Below, piece by piece: positions 37,097-47,700 of a stretch of 64,000 nucleotides of DNA (position 1 is its first letter; each line of letters begins with the position of its first letter). The stretch lies in NCBI GenBank assembly GCA_024305745.1, contig JAHRBS010000005.1, positions 186,001-250,000 of the forward strand, read 5' to 3'. A model generated the notes under the pieces. The model worked only from the letters and a program-made list of their open reading frames with translations, was not told the origin of the DNA and ran no database searches. The stretch comes from Polyporus tsugae. Its lineage: Eukaryota > Basidiomycota > Agaricomycetes > Polyporales > Polyporaceae. A program made the translations under genes and the position numbers.

Positions 37097-39514
37097 TCAG
37101 CGAGACGCGAAACTGACGGTGAGGTTCATCTCGGGCTTCGAGGACGCATGGTCAGTGACGGGATATGCAACGCCTACGAAGTTCCAGAAGATCGGCTTGT
37201 CCGGAGAGAGCTGGAAGTGGAAGGTGGACATGAGGGTGGAGAGGACGATCTCTGAAGAGCACGACGGTCAGGAGGGGGGGGGGGCGAGTCAGATGCGTCA
37301 AACGGAAAGGGTGTGACTCACTCATTTCCATCTGGGAGAACCTGAAACCGCTGGATAAGTAGAAGTAACGCCGAGAATGAGTCAGCGACGAGTCCGAAGT
37401 GGAACGACAGAAAGAGAACGCACATGCACGCATTTCCGCCAGCGCCGAAAGTCATCCTGTCGCGCACCCCGCGTCAGATATACGGTACACGCATCGAAGC
37501 ACACGCAGAATACGAATACGCAGTACGCACAAGTTGGCGTAGATGCCGGGGATATGCGCGTCCTCCACGGCCTTGGGTAAGGGCTGCAACCACCGCTCCG
37601 GCTTCCACTCCCACGCGTCCTCACCCCACAGTGCCTTGTTGATGTTGCACCCCCGCAGGTTGAGGAAGATGGTCGTGCCCTTGGGGACCGGAACCTCCGT
37701 TATGAGGGTGCCGTCGGTGCAGCGCACGGGCTCGGAGAGCGGAATGACCATGTCGACCTTCGCTCTGAAGGATGAAAAATAAAATAAATCAGCTCAAGTC
37801 GTCACGGGTAAGTAGTGGAGTAGGGCCTCACTCTCTACTGTTGACATTGATTGGGGCATACCTGTGCGCGTCGCAGCGGTCAGTCCGAAGGGGGCACAGG
37901 ATGTGTAATGCAAAGAGGGGGAGGGCTTACAGGCGGAGCGTCTCGCGACAGACCGCATCGAGGTATGGCAGAGCACACAGCTCGTCGTACGGAATGTCCT
38001 TGCCGTACTGCTCTTGCGCTTCACACAGCTCGGCGCGGAGCTTGCTTTGGACGTCCTGGTTTATACAGAGGAGGTGCAGGACCCGCGAGAGTGCATTCGA
38101 GGTGGTGTCCACGCCGGCCAAGATGAACGTTCTGTGTTCGCAGTCAAGGGTTAGTCAAGGCAGCGCTGGCCAGTGGTTGCGAAAATGGTTCCAGATACGT
38201 ACCCCATCTGCGCAAGGACCTCTTCATCAGGGAGCCTGTCTTCTTCAGATGCCTTTATGTTCTCCTTCACTATTGAAGCCGCCATCAGGATGTGATTGTC
38301 TTGGATATAGCACATGCAACCGTGGGTGACTCACACAACACGCTCATGATGTCCTTCCCCTCTCCCAGGGCGTGCAGCAGCTCCTCGTCGCCACTCTCGA
38401 TCGCAGCCTTCTTCGCGTAGTATATATCTTCCATCTTCTTGAACATGATATCGGTAACGGTCTTCAGACGCTGGATGCTTGGGATGGGAATGAGATTGAG
38501 AAGGAAACGACGGAACCAGGCGGGGCCGAGATAGGATAGGTACGGGGTGATCTCCCGAGTCCACAGTGCGTCGTTGGCCGCGGGTCTAGAACAAACACCA
38601 CATGTGATTAGTTGCTCTCATGCGCAGGATAGTAAGTATACGTCGAACACAAACATGAATGCATTGACAGACTCCGTAAACACATCCCGGGCCTCAGCCA
38701 CGAGCGGGTCGAAGGAATAGCCTAGGGCGCCCTGACCGACGAGCTCGAGTGCGGTGCGTCCCATCCATGCGAGGACGTCGAGGTTCTTTGGCCCGTCCTT
38801 GACTCGGGACTCGAGGGCCGTCCGAAGCTACATTGGTGGAACCATCAGAGAGGGTTACAAGCACAAACAGGGACAGGGTCTTACTCTACCGGCGATGTCG
38901 TAGAACAGGGGCGTCAGATTGCGCATGTGTGCTTCCGAGAACACTGGGTTCAGCATCTTGCGCTGCTTCTTATGGGCGGCGCCATACGTTCCCAGTAAAC
39001 CGGGACCGAGGAGCAGGCGTATCGTGCTGTCCAAATGTTAGGACTTCCATGGAGTACGAGGCTGGACGTTGAGCATACCTAATGTTTTTCTCTCCCCCGT
39101 AGTAGTTCTCCTGGTCTTTGACATAGATGCTCTGCATCGCCTTTGGGTCGTAGATGTGCAACATCCTCGTCTGTACAAAGTGTTAAACATTGACCCAAGA
39201 CCTCAAGCGGTGGAGCAACCTACACCGAAGAAACCGTGGCACTTTGCGAGCGGGCCATAGGTCTGAATGACGTCATCGACGAATTTCCAACTATTATGGT
39301 TGAATATCTGGAACATGTTCCCTGTTGCCACCGCGGTGCGAGTCAGCCTTCACGTACTCTAATAACAGCCGATATCTCATGCACCTGAAATGATCGACCC
39401 GGAGGGAGGGCCGGGAAGTTTGTCCAGCGGAGATTTCACGACATAGTTTCGTGCAAAACGCCATATGAAGTGGAGGAGAAGACCCGATGCGACTAGCACC
39501 ACAAGTTGTGGCAT
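37097..39514 (-). CDS. cytochrome P450 monooxygenase
   Basis: About eleven exons. The start at 39514 gives an N-terminal membrane anchor (MPQLVVLVASGLLLHFIWRF) followed by the proline hinge LPGPPSG. Further motifs in order: FHKK-type C-helix region KQRKMLNPVFSEAHMRN, I-helix FILAGVDTTSNALSRVL, ExxR as DAVCRETLRL, and a meander region PKGTTIFLNLRGCNINKALW with WKPERWL. The heme loop across two introns reads MTFGAGGNACIGFRFSQMEM, so the Cys is present but the usual Arg two residues before it is Asn. The C-terminal exon ends MNLTVSFASR at 37097. The product should be an ER-anchored monooxygenase of the large agaricomycete CYP complement. The substrate cannot be told from sequence. Confidence 0.88.
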
Positions 39515-39584
39515 AGGGGAGACGATAGGTGGATGTGAATAGGATAGTAGGAGGGCCTGAGAATAGGCATGAACCACGGACCTC

Positions 39585-39591
39585 CTTATAT
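39585..39591 (-). promoter_or_regulatory. TATA-like element of the P450 gene
   Basis: ATATAAG on the minus strand about 70 bp before the start codon at 39514. Confidence 0.4.
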
Positions 39592-39875
39592 GCGATGCGA
39601 TTAACGTTGGGAGGACCCCGGGCTCATAGAGTGACGGACCGCTGAGGCATTGCTTTTACGTGCGCAACAAGTCCCGGATTCCGTCGGCAAGAAGGTCCCT
39701 ATGCTACTGCGATCTCGTGAATTGTTGGTAATGGTCGGGGAAGGATTGTCGAAGTGGGTCACAGGGGCGGGGTTTCTCAAGGGCTCAAGTGCACGCTCGA
39801 CACGCGCAAGATGCACAGTCGTGGGCTCGAGGGTTCCATTGCCACGGACGACTCAGTTTGCTGAGCCTCGGGCGG

Positions 39876-41010
39876 TCAGCACAGTTTCCAGAGCATTCCG
39901 CGGAAGTCGTTGGACTCGATTTGTCGGGGCACACACAGCTCGAGATGAGTATTGCTAGGGGCTTGTAGCACGCCTCGCTAATGTCCGAGACAACTAGCTC
40001 GTGGTTCGCTCGGCGGAGCTGTGATTTGATAAACCCGAAAGCGAGTTCAATAGGATTTCTGTCGGGGGAGTACGGTGGCAGGAAGATAAGCTTGCACACT
40101 ACAAAGTGACTGTGAGCATTAGTAACAAAATCATTGACACCTTATAACTCACAAGCCTCATCTTCAACCAGTGCCCGCACGGCTTCTGCGTGATGAATAC
40201 TACAGTTGTCCAAAATCAACACACTTCGTGGGCCAGGATATGGTGTGGTGAGTGGAATCTATGAAAGAGTTAGCATGATGTGCATAATTCAGACATATAC
40301 ATGGAGCATACCACAAATTCGCGGAGAAATTCCACAAACCGCTCGCTTGTGACGGAACCCTCGAACACTTTGAAGGTCACGAGGCCATCAATTGTGAGGA
40401 TGGGGAGCAATGAATATCGCTGTCCTCGGACAAAGCAGGATCTTTGAACGCAGCGTGAAGCCAGGGGTGCCCATCCACGTTTGCGGATTGCTGCCCGTTG
40501 ATCGACTGCACTTTCATCACCAAACATGAGCATAGATGGGTCAGGGACCTCCAATGCGATGCGGTTCATGAAAGCAGCGCGCAGAAGGTCGTCTCGCTCA
40601 GCTGCCCCCTTCACAACAGCCTTTGATGAGTAGCGGATGCGACGGAGGGTGCGGACAAGTGTGGCGAGGGAGACGCGGTGATGTATACGGTACGGGAGAC
40701 CTGCGGAGAACCGCAGATCTACTGACCGCGGTAGAAGGAGGGAGTCGTCGGGTGCTCGGGGCCGCAAAGATCGGACAACAAACTCACACACAGAGAGGGG
40801 GAGGGGACCTAGTCCGAAGTGCGGGCGTACCAAAAAGAACACCAAGTGACTAACGTACCCGCGCGGTGCGGGAAGCTCACGGCGAGCTGATGAGGGCTCT
40901 CGGGCCCGATACGAATCGACGAACGGCCGGACGGACGGACGGTATGAGCGCAGTGCTCGCAGAGAGAGAGAGAGAGCGGGGAGACGAGTCTGATTCCTGT
41001 TGGACCTCAA
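39876..41010 (-). CDS. DDE-superfamily transposase (IS630/Tc1-type), probably decaying
   Basis: The catalytic triad is legible across three exons: SMLMFGDESAVDQRAAIRKR (first Asp), RSVLILDNCSIHHAEAVRAL (second Asp) and LPPYSPDRNPIELAFGFIKS (Glu). Before it, VSLATLVRTLRRIRYSSKAV matches the region that follows the helix-turn-helix in Tc1-like proteins. The first part (from 41010) is Arg/Ser/Pro-rich and lacks a clear DNA-binding domain, so the N-terminus may be lost. The two introns (about 40318-40258 and 40152-40099) have good GT-AG ends. After the catalytic Glu the frame changes near 39930, where NTHLELCVPRQIESNDFRG is in another frame. No terminal inverted repeats are evident, so it may be a fixed relic or a domesticated copy. 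41011-41800 holds nothing further. Confidence 0.65.
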
Positions 41011-41802
41011 CTTCTACCTATGTAACATACACCGAACCCTAAAATAAGTAACATACTAGACGCGGGAGTGGAGCTCGGGCTGTCGACAAATGTCACGCCG
41101 AAACACGCCCTCTCCGGACGGAAACAGCTAAGACTGCGGGAGTGGACGGGTTGCGCGGCAGCCGTTCCTGTTTGACCCAGCACGGCCCGCTGCAGGTCAT
41201 TCTTAATGGTATGAGCTATATGCACAATTGGGAGACTGGTGACAAGACCATGTTAGACGACACACCTTTCAACCGTTTCAAGTTTGAACAGGTCGCTGAC
41301 TCGCCATTCGCGATCGGGGTTTCTTGGGCGCTACTGATGATTCCCACGGTGATACTTCAGCGCTGTCCGAGTCTAGTACAGTATGGTGCCCTGTCCCTCG
41401 CCAGGCTCGCGCAACGTTTCAGAATCAGAAACAGACGACCAAAAATCGGCTCTAAAAATTTTCACCGCACCGTGATCTACTCTTGCTCCATTGTCTCCGC
41501 CCACCATTAGTTTTCCACAACTTGGAGGGTCACTCCAGCCTGCGCGTGTTGAGGCGACCGACTCGGGGTCCTGAGGAATAGGACGGCACGGAGAGGACGT
41601 GTACAATTGAGGAAGGGTTAGAATGATATAGAGCAGTTGACGGGGGGGATCGAGGGTTCCGGGATAGAAGCCGGGCCTATTCCGAGGAAGTAGACAAGTC
41701 GCGCAATCGTGATGAAGGGGGACTACGTACCTCAAGCAAGCGTGCATGCACGAGAGTCGATGATGCTGCGAGGCTGAACGTTGTTTGAAGCATCGTCCAA
41801 CT

Positions 41803-42229
41803 GCTGCCCAGCCCATTCGAAGATTTTCGCGCTCGAGCACGTTCACATCTTGGCATCTAACGTAGCCGGCCTGGATGAACATGCGCACCAGATGCAGCGT
41901 CCAGGTGCGGCAGGTGAGAACGTTGTACCCGGGCGGCACCTGGTTCAGTGGGAAGCCATTCACAATAGCCCCAACATAGTGAGAGTAATCGGGGTGGCAA
42001 TAACCAACCCGGACAAGTCCGACGAGGAAGATGGACTTCATGAAGTTGGCGGTGCGGACGTGATCGGCCATCCACCCGTTCCCCACAGATATGATGTGGT
42101 ACTTGTGGCCATGACGGGATTGGAGATGATGGTATAGGCCCTAATGATAGCTTCGACTACCGTCCTGCCGGGGCCGGAGGAAGATGATGATATAGATGGC
42201 TCCAATGACCAACCGTTCGTCGATCGGCT
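41803..42229 (-). pseudogene. fragment of a fungal protein of unknown function, with in-frame stop
   Basis: One frame from 42229 reads ERLVIGAIYIIIFLRPRQDG, then SYH-stop-GLYHHLQ, then NGWMADHVRTANFMKSIFLV and PPGYNVLTCRTWTLHLVRMF. The pattern (IIIF.RP..., H-W-x-LY, then a conserved CRTW...LV) resembles a small fungal family of about 180 residues with an HWAL motif; I am unsure of the family name. The TAG stands where that motif would have Trp, so a TGG to TAG change is likely. The alternative is an unrecognised intron around the stop. Confidence 0.35.
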
Positions 42230-43355
42230 GGGACACAGGGGGCATGCTTCTAGGCTAGAGAGATAGAGCAAGAATTGAGAGGAGTACAATCGCACAGAGG
42301 GGGAGCGGGGACCTATCGTGACTGCACTGGCCGCGTGGAGGTACTTAACGGTTGTGCGAAGGAAGTAGAGGCGATTTAAGCATGTGGTTCCAGTACCCTA
42401 AAAGAACCCTCTTAGAACTCGAATGACGGCGAAAATTTCCCAAGTATACACGGTGACTCACTGATTGCCGGAAGGCAAACTAAAATTGGTGGCTTGTGTC
42501 AAGCCGCTAGCCGCCCTGTAAAGGTGAAGACACCAAGATGCAAAATCCGGTGGGCAATAATATATACATCAAAGCGGTCACCTCGACGCAATGGAGTAGA
42601 ACGCAACACGGAGGCGTAATGAAAGGTAGGAGGTAGTTTGCCCATTGACAGAAACCATGCGTTCAATACAGTGGCAAGGAATAAGACCATGCAGCGGGTG
42701 ATACCGCGAGGATCGGAGGGCTGACAAGCAAATGATAGTGACGGATCCGAGGTAGCTCGACCATGATGGAAAGGAGAGAACCCATATGCGGTTTGCTGGA
42801 ACGTCCGCGTCATCGGTGACCAAGAGTGTGCATTCCGTGAGGACGATTAATATTCCGTTGATAATCAGTGTCTTCACGAAGCAGGCCTGTTATGGCGATC
42901 AACATCGTACGTGGAGGCGTTTGACTATCGTAAAAGGCACATACATATACATCGAAAAGATACTTACGCCCATTCGAGGCGTCAGTATCGACGTTAATCG
43001 TGATGATTCTGTTTTGGATAGTGGGTTATTCAAATCGAATCCAAACATGGACATCCTTGACTCATAGTTTCCTGATACCGCATGGTGCCGCCGACGGGTG
43101 GCGCCTTGATATCTGGATAATCATCATACACCCACGGCCAAGCGATAGTATTAGGACGAGGACAACGTTCTCCACTTTATGGATAGATGAATCCTCAGGT
43201 AACGTAACGTGTCGCAGGGTTCGGCTGCAATCCGAACTTCGATGAAAGCCCGCTGCAATACCCGTGACGGTTGCATGGCCGATTAGGAAAATAATGGAGT
43301 TATTGCTATATCCGCGTGCATACTTCCGAAGGGTCGGCAAACCGACGCATAGATC
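42230..43355. other. gene-poor region with hydrophobic fragments
   Basis: The minus strand shows isolated hydrophobic stretches (KTLIINGILIVLTECTLLV at about 42877-42820; NNSIIFLIGHATVTGIAAGF near 43300-43250) that may derive from a basidiomycete multi-pass membrane protein. No continuous gene could be assembled. Confidence 0.3.
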
Positions 43356-44407
43356 CTAATATCTGCGCCCTTGCTCGACAACTGGGGCCAAACTCGGTGC
43401 TAAGAACAGATTCTCGCGATACCACTTTAGCTCTATGAGTGAATGTCAGACGCAGCCCGGCACATGATGACAACACGACGCACCCCGGATAGATCCTTGA
43501 ATGTCATCGAGAGCTCTACAGGATAATTGGATACAGCTCTGGCGACGGAGATAGAAGGACCTACCTGTGAGCTGGTTCCCTTTGAGACGTGTACTTGGAT
43601 GTACGGTACCATCGCCGCGCGAGCTCCTACGAATAATAAGAGATAATGAGAGATGTTCGAGCGCAGATGTGTATGACCTCACCTTGATGGAAGACACATC
43701 TTGTGTCGAGTGAGTTAGATGAATGAGCTCGCATGGGCACCACGACTCACCAACGATCCTGTAGTGCAACCACTCGACGACCTCTGGCATCTCCTCTGCG
43801 AGAAAAGCTCTGTCCACGTGGACGGAATTGCCGGCCAATACGCCAATACGGTCTCTCGGTATCCACTTCTTAATGTAAGCGAGGACTTGCCGTTGGACGA
43901 AGTCCTTGGTGTGTGGCGAGGTTATGCAGGCTTGCGTCAAGCCGCTCTAGGATCAAATTCGTATATATTATCTGTGTCATGGGGTAATGATGCTGTAGAC
44001 GAACCGCACCGTGGGTTTTCTGACACCAGTCATCCATTCTTTGTTACGGATGAGAATCGAACGAACGTATAGATTGTGTATCACGTACTTGTCTAGGACC
44101 TCCTTATCGGTCTTGACGATGTAAGATACGCCTTCATCCACGGTCTCGAGGTTCCCGTTTGTGATCAGGACCTTGAGGGAAATGAGCGAGACACGGGCGA
44201 CGGTCTGCTGAGCGGACGTACCGCAATCTCGAGGATCTTATCTGTGCGGGGGTTCAAACCCGTCATTTCGCAGTCAATCCACACCAATGGTCCAGCAGCA
44301 AAGTCCAGAGGCCTTGCCTCCATGCCTCTGAATGTTCGTAGCGGAGCGTGGCGCGGCAGAACGTGACGGAAGGAACGTCGACCAGTAGAAAGAGCTGTTC
44401 TGAGCAT
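43356..44407 (-). CDS. REX2: oligoribonuclease (DEDDh 3'-5' exonuclease), probably mitochondrial
   Basis: Starts at 44407 with a basic, Arg/Ser-rich presequence (MLRTALSTGRRSFRHVLPRH), a good mitochondrial signal. Internal Met at GMEARP could give a cytosolic form. Motif I is LVWIDCEMTGLNPRTDKILE, with D and E. Motif II lies in RIGVLAGNSVHVDRAFLAEE, and the C-terminal HRALDDIQGSI supplies the His and last Asp. That His is only restored by removing an intron (about 43568-43520), which splices CAC-AG to A-GCT. The last exon gives ELKWYRENLFLAPSLAPVVE and ends at 43356. Orn/Rex2 enzymes degrade 2-5 nt RNA oligonucleotides to mononucleotides in mitochondria and cytosol. The length matches the family plus presequence. 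Confidence 0.88.
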
Positions 44408-44773
44408 GCCAGCGGAAGCCGGGTTATAGTGGCTCAGGAAGAAAACAGGTGAATTAAATTACCACTACAGGTAAGAAAAGTTGGAAGACAAAGCAAGGCC
44501 CAACAGCAGCGCTAGATGTCGAAGGGGAGGAGGAGGAGGAGGAGGGGGAGGAGGAGCTCGGACTCTGACCATGAGAGTGCTGCAGCATGCCGCCGCAGCA
44601 TCCGAGTGAGCATTAGTGGGCGCCAAGTATTGCTTACGTAAACACAATTTGAGATCTTGAGCGTCTGCCTCCTTGTGGATTTGAGCTGGGACCTCCAGCT
44701 TGGACCTGGCGACAACCACCTCGAGCATTTCATCCAACATCCACCAGGGGCGCATTGCGGCCTCGTGGACGCC
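44408..44773. promoter_or_regulatory. bidirectional promoter between oligoribonuclease and acidic protein genes
   Basis: 366 bp between divergent start codons. It contains a (GGA)n tract at about 44522-44556, nearer the oligoribonuclease side. No TATA box is seen on either strand, as is usual for housekeeping gene pairs. Confidence 0.45.
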
Positions 44774-47700
44774 ATGACCACACCCTTCTCTACCTCACGC
44801 TTCCCCGGCGCACCCAATCCGACCCCCCGGAGCACAGGCAAGCTACCGCGGGCCCCGATCCACAACCCTTATGACAAGTTCACCCAGCCCGAATTCGACG
44901 CGTGGATTAACGACATCACCGGCGCGTTAAAGCGCGCTTTGGGTCAGGAAGACGTGCCACAAGCCCCCGCACATCATGCAGACCGGACGACCCCCGAGGA
45001 CGAGGCAGAGGGCGTCGAGGATTCCTTCGCGGACGTGCGGGCGCGCCGCTTGGCCAAGGGCAAGGAGCGCGCCCGCGACGAGGACTTCGAGGATGAAGAA
45101 CATGCCACACAGCACTACGGAGACGAGAACGGCTGGGGAGAGACGTACTCCGGCCCCGACTACAGCAGCGAAGCGGAGGAGGACGCCGAGAGCAGCGAGG
45201 AGGAGACGTCGGACGAGCGTGGACCAGAGGTTATAGACCTCCTCTCGGACGACGAAGATGCTGAGGGTGACGAACCGGATGACGACGACGACGAGCGTCA
45301 GGAGGTTGCTGGTCCAGCACCCGCGTATGACGAAGAAGAGGACGAGGGTGGCTCTGACGAGGAGCTTGCCGGAGAAGAGCTTGCCGTGGATGAGGGAGTC
45401 GAAGACGCGATTGTTGAGAACGACACCGCAGAGCACGAACTCGAGGACGACGCTGGTGACGAGGAATCTGACGAGGAAGAAGCCGCCTACCAGGGCCAGT
45501 ACGAAAACGACGAGGGCGACGTTGACGAAGATCCCCGCAGCAGCCCTGTCCCCGCTCACGAAGTCACCGAGATCCTCGACTCCGACGAAGAGGAAGCACA
45601 GGATGGGCCGGCCGTTGAAAGCCCCGCTATCCCCGCTCGCTTCCGTCGCAAGCCTGGTATTATTGCGCGCGTGCCTATCCATGTAGACGAAGACCAGCTG
45701 AGTGAAGGTGTCGAGGAGGACGGGGAGCAGGCTGAGGAAGAGGATGAAGGTACGTCTTCGCATGTTTGGGTCATTCAATTATCAATCTTAAAACGCCTTG
45801 CAGTCATGTTTCCTCGCAGCCTTGACCAGGGGGACGTCGACATCGATGATCCTTGGCGAGGTCCTAGAACCTATGCCGAGGACTTCTACTCTGGGGGTGA
45901 CGTGCCCAGTGATGTCGTTGAGCGTGCGGGTGACCCCCACGTCCTTCCTACTGATGATGAGAATGACGGTACGTTGCTTTAGCTTGCGCTTTCTCTGTCG
46001 GCGACTCACTATTGGCAGAACTTGTCGGAGAGTCTGGCCCACCACCGGACGTTCACGATCCCTGGGAAGGCCCGCGCACTTACGCGGAAGATTTCTACTC
46101 GGGTGGTGACGTTGTTGAAGGCGAAACACCATCTCAGCTCACTCCTCGCGATGAAGAGCTCTTGGATATCCCTGGCATCTCATTTGTGCCGGGCGAGTCT
46201 TCTCGCCGCCCTCTTCATGACCACGATATCATCAACGTCGACGGGGACGATGCCCTGACCAACGAACGCGGTCCCTCGCCTGGTATGCGGCCAGCCACGG
46301 AAGGCGTCCAGGGCGATGACGAGCTGGAATATGTAGCTCAGGCTCAGGATGCGGAAGAAATCATCGCTGAAACGCCGCGTTCCCCCTCGCCCCCGTCTCC
46401 TACGCTCCGCAAACAGGTCGACTGGAACTGGCCGCCCGCGTTCCCGGGCCGCATCGCGACTGGCCCCGGGCACCTCGTAGACGGCGAGGAGGGCATCGTT
46501 GAAATCAGCGATGACGACGAGGACGATGTTACCCCACCCGACGTCGGCCAGCCCGAGCTCCCCGTCCGGGACGCCATCCCCGCGGATGATATCCCCTTTG
46601 GGACCGCCTCGGACGCGTCGCCTGCGTCGATTCCGTTTTCGCTCGGCTTCGATGAGTTGTACGACGTGGACGCCGCTGGCCATTCATACGCCGTATTCGA
46701 GCCTGTCGCGAACGGGGTTGACTTTGGGGACCTTCCGCCTAGTCGAGAAGAGCAGGACCTAGGCCAAGAGATTCGGGACGAGGCGGCGCTCCCTGGCACC
46801 ACTGAGGACACTTCGACTGAGGTCAGATCGACCGCGGAGACCGCGGATGACACCAGAGTCGCACAAGAGCCTGTGCCTACCACCGCGCCTGAGGAGGAGC
46901 CAAGCATAGAGGCATTCGTGGAGGAGGTCGATGAGATCGAGGTCGAGATCCTGACTGTCGGAGAGGACATTGAAGTCGTTTCTGCCACCGGTGACGATAT
47001 CGAGGTGGCGATGAGCGATTATGTAGTGGAGGAAATCACCACCGAGGGTAGGCTCACCGAGGTATGTCCATTCTCCCCCTCATTTCATGAAGCCACTCAT
47101 TCACGACGGATAGGAACTTGAGTCCCCCACACGTATCGATGAGCCTCCTGCTGAGGACGCACCCACTGCTATGCCTACGCTTGCGGTCAACACGTCCGAC
47201 ACATTCCTCACAGAATACCCAGCTCCAGTCTCGGCGGACCCCACTGTTCCCGATCCTGCCAGTATCGCCCACACCCCTGCATCCCCGGTAGACTCTATCG
47301 CTTCGTCGTCCGGCGATAAGGAGGCGCCCACTTCGTTGCCCATCCACGCGGGTCTACTCCCCGCGTTCCGGAAGATGGAGCGGGCGCATAGCGCGAGCGG
47401 CCTGTTCACGCCGATGACGGAGGGCACGTCTGGATCTGCTACGCCGGAGCAGGTGGATAGCAACTTGCCCCCTCCTAAAGCTAAGGATACCATCGAACAT
47501 GAGGCGGCCTTGGAGCCGATCGAGGGGGAGGCTGTTGCTCCAGCCCCCGGGATCGAAGTTCCTCCTGCTGTGGAAGAATTGACAGGCGAAGAAGCGTCCC
47601 GACTCAGGCATGATGGCGTGGCAGCACCTGTGGTGGACGAGATTCCTACCCTGGGCGTTGCGTCCACTGATGAAGTTCCCCTGGTTGAGGAGGAATCGAC

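Noticed and set aside
40960..40980. (GA)n microsatellite
   Set aside because: Short simple repeat of no evident consequence.
41142..41510. 122-codon plus-strand frame upstream of the transposase
   Set aside because: No recognisable family or continuation; considered chance.
44265..44285. tRNA T-arm-like GGGTTCAAACCC
   Set aside because: Lies inside the coding exon of the oligoribonuclease and has no acceptor or anticodon stems.
44927..45778. 283-codon frame opposite the acidic protein
   Set aside because: Antisense of Asp/Glu-rich codons, giving a false Val/Leu-rich membrane-like sequence.
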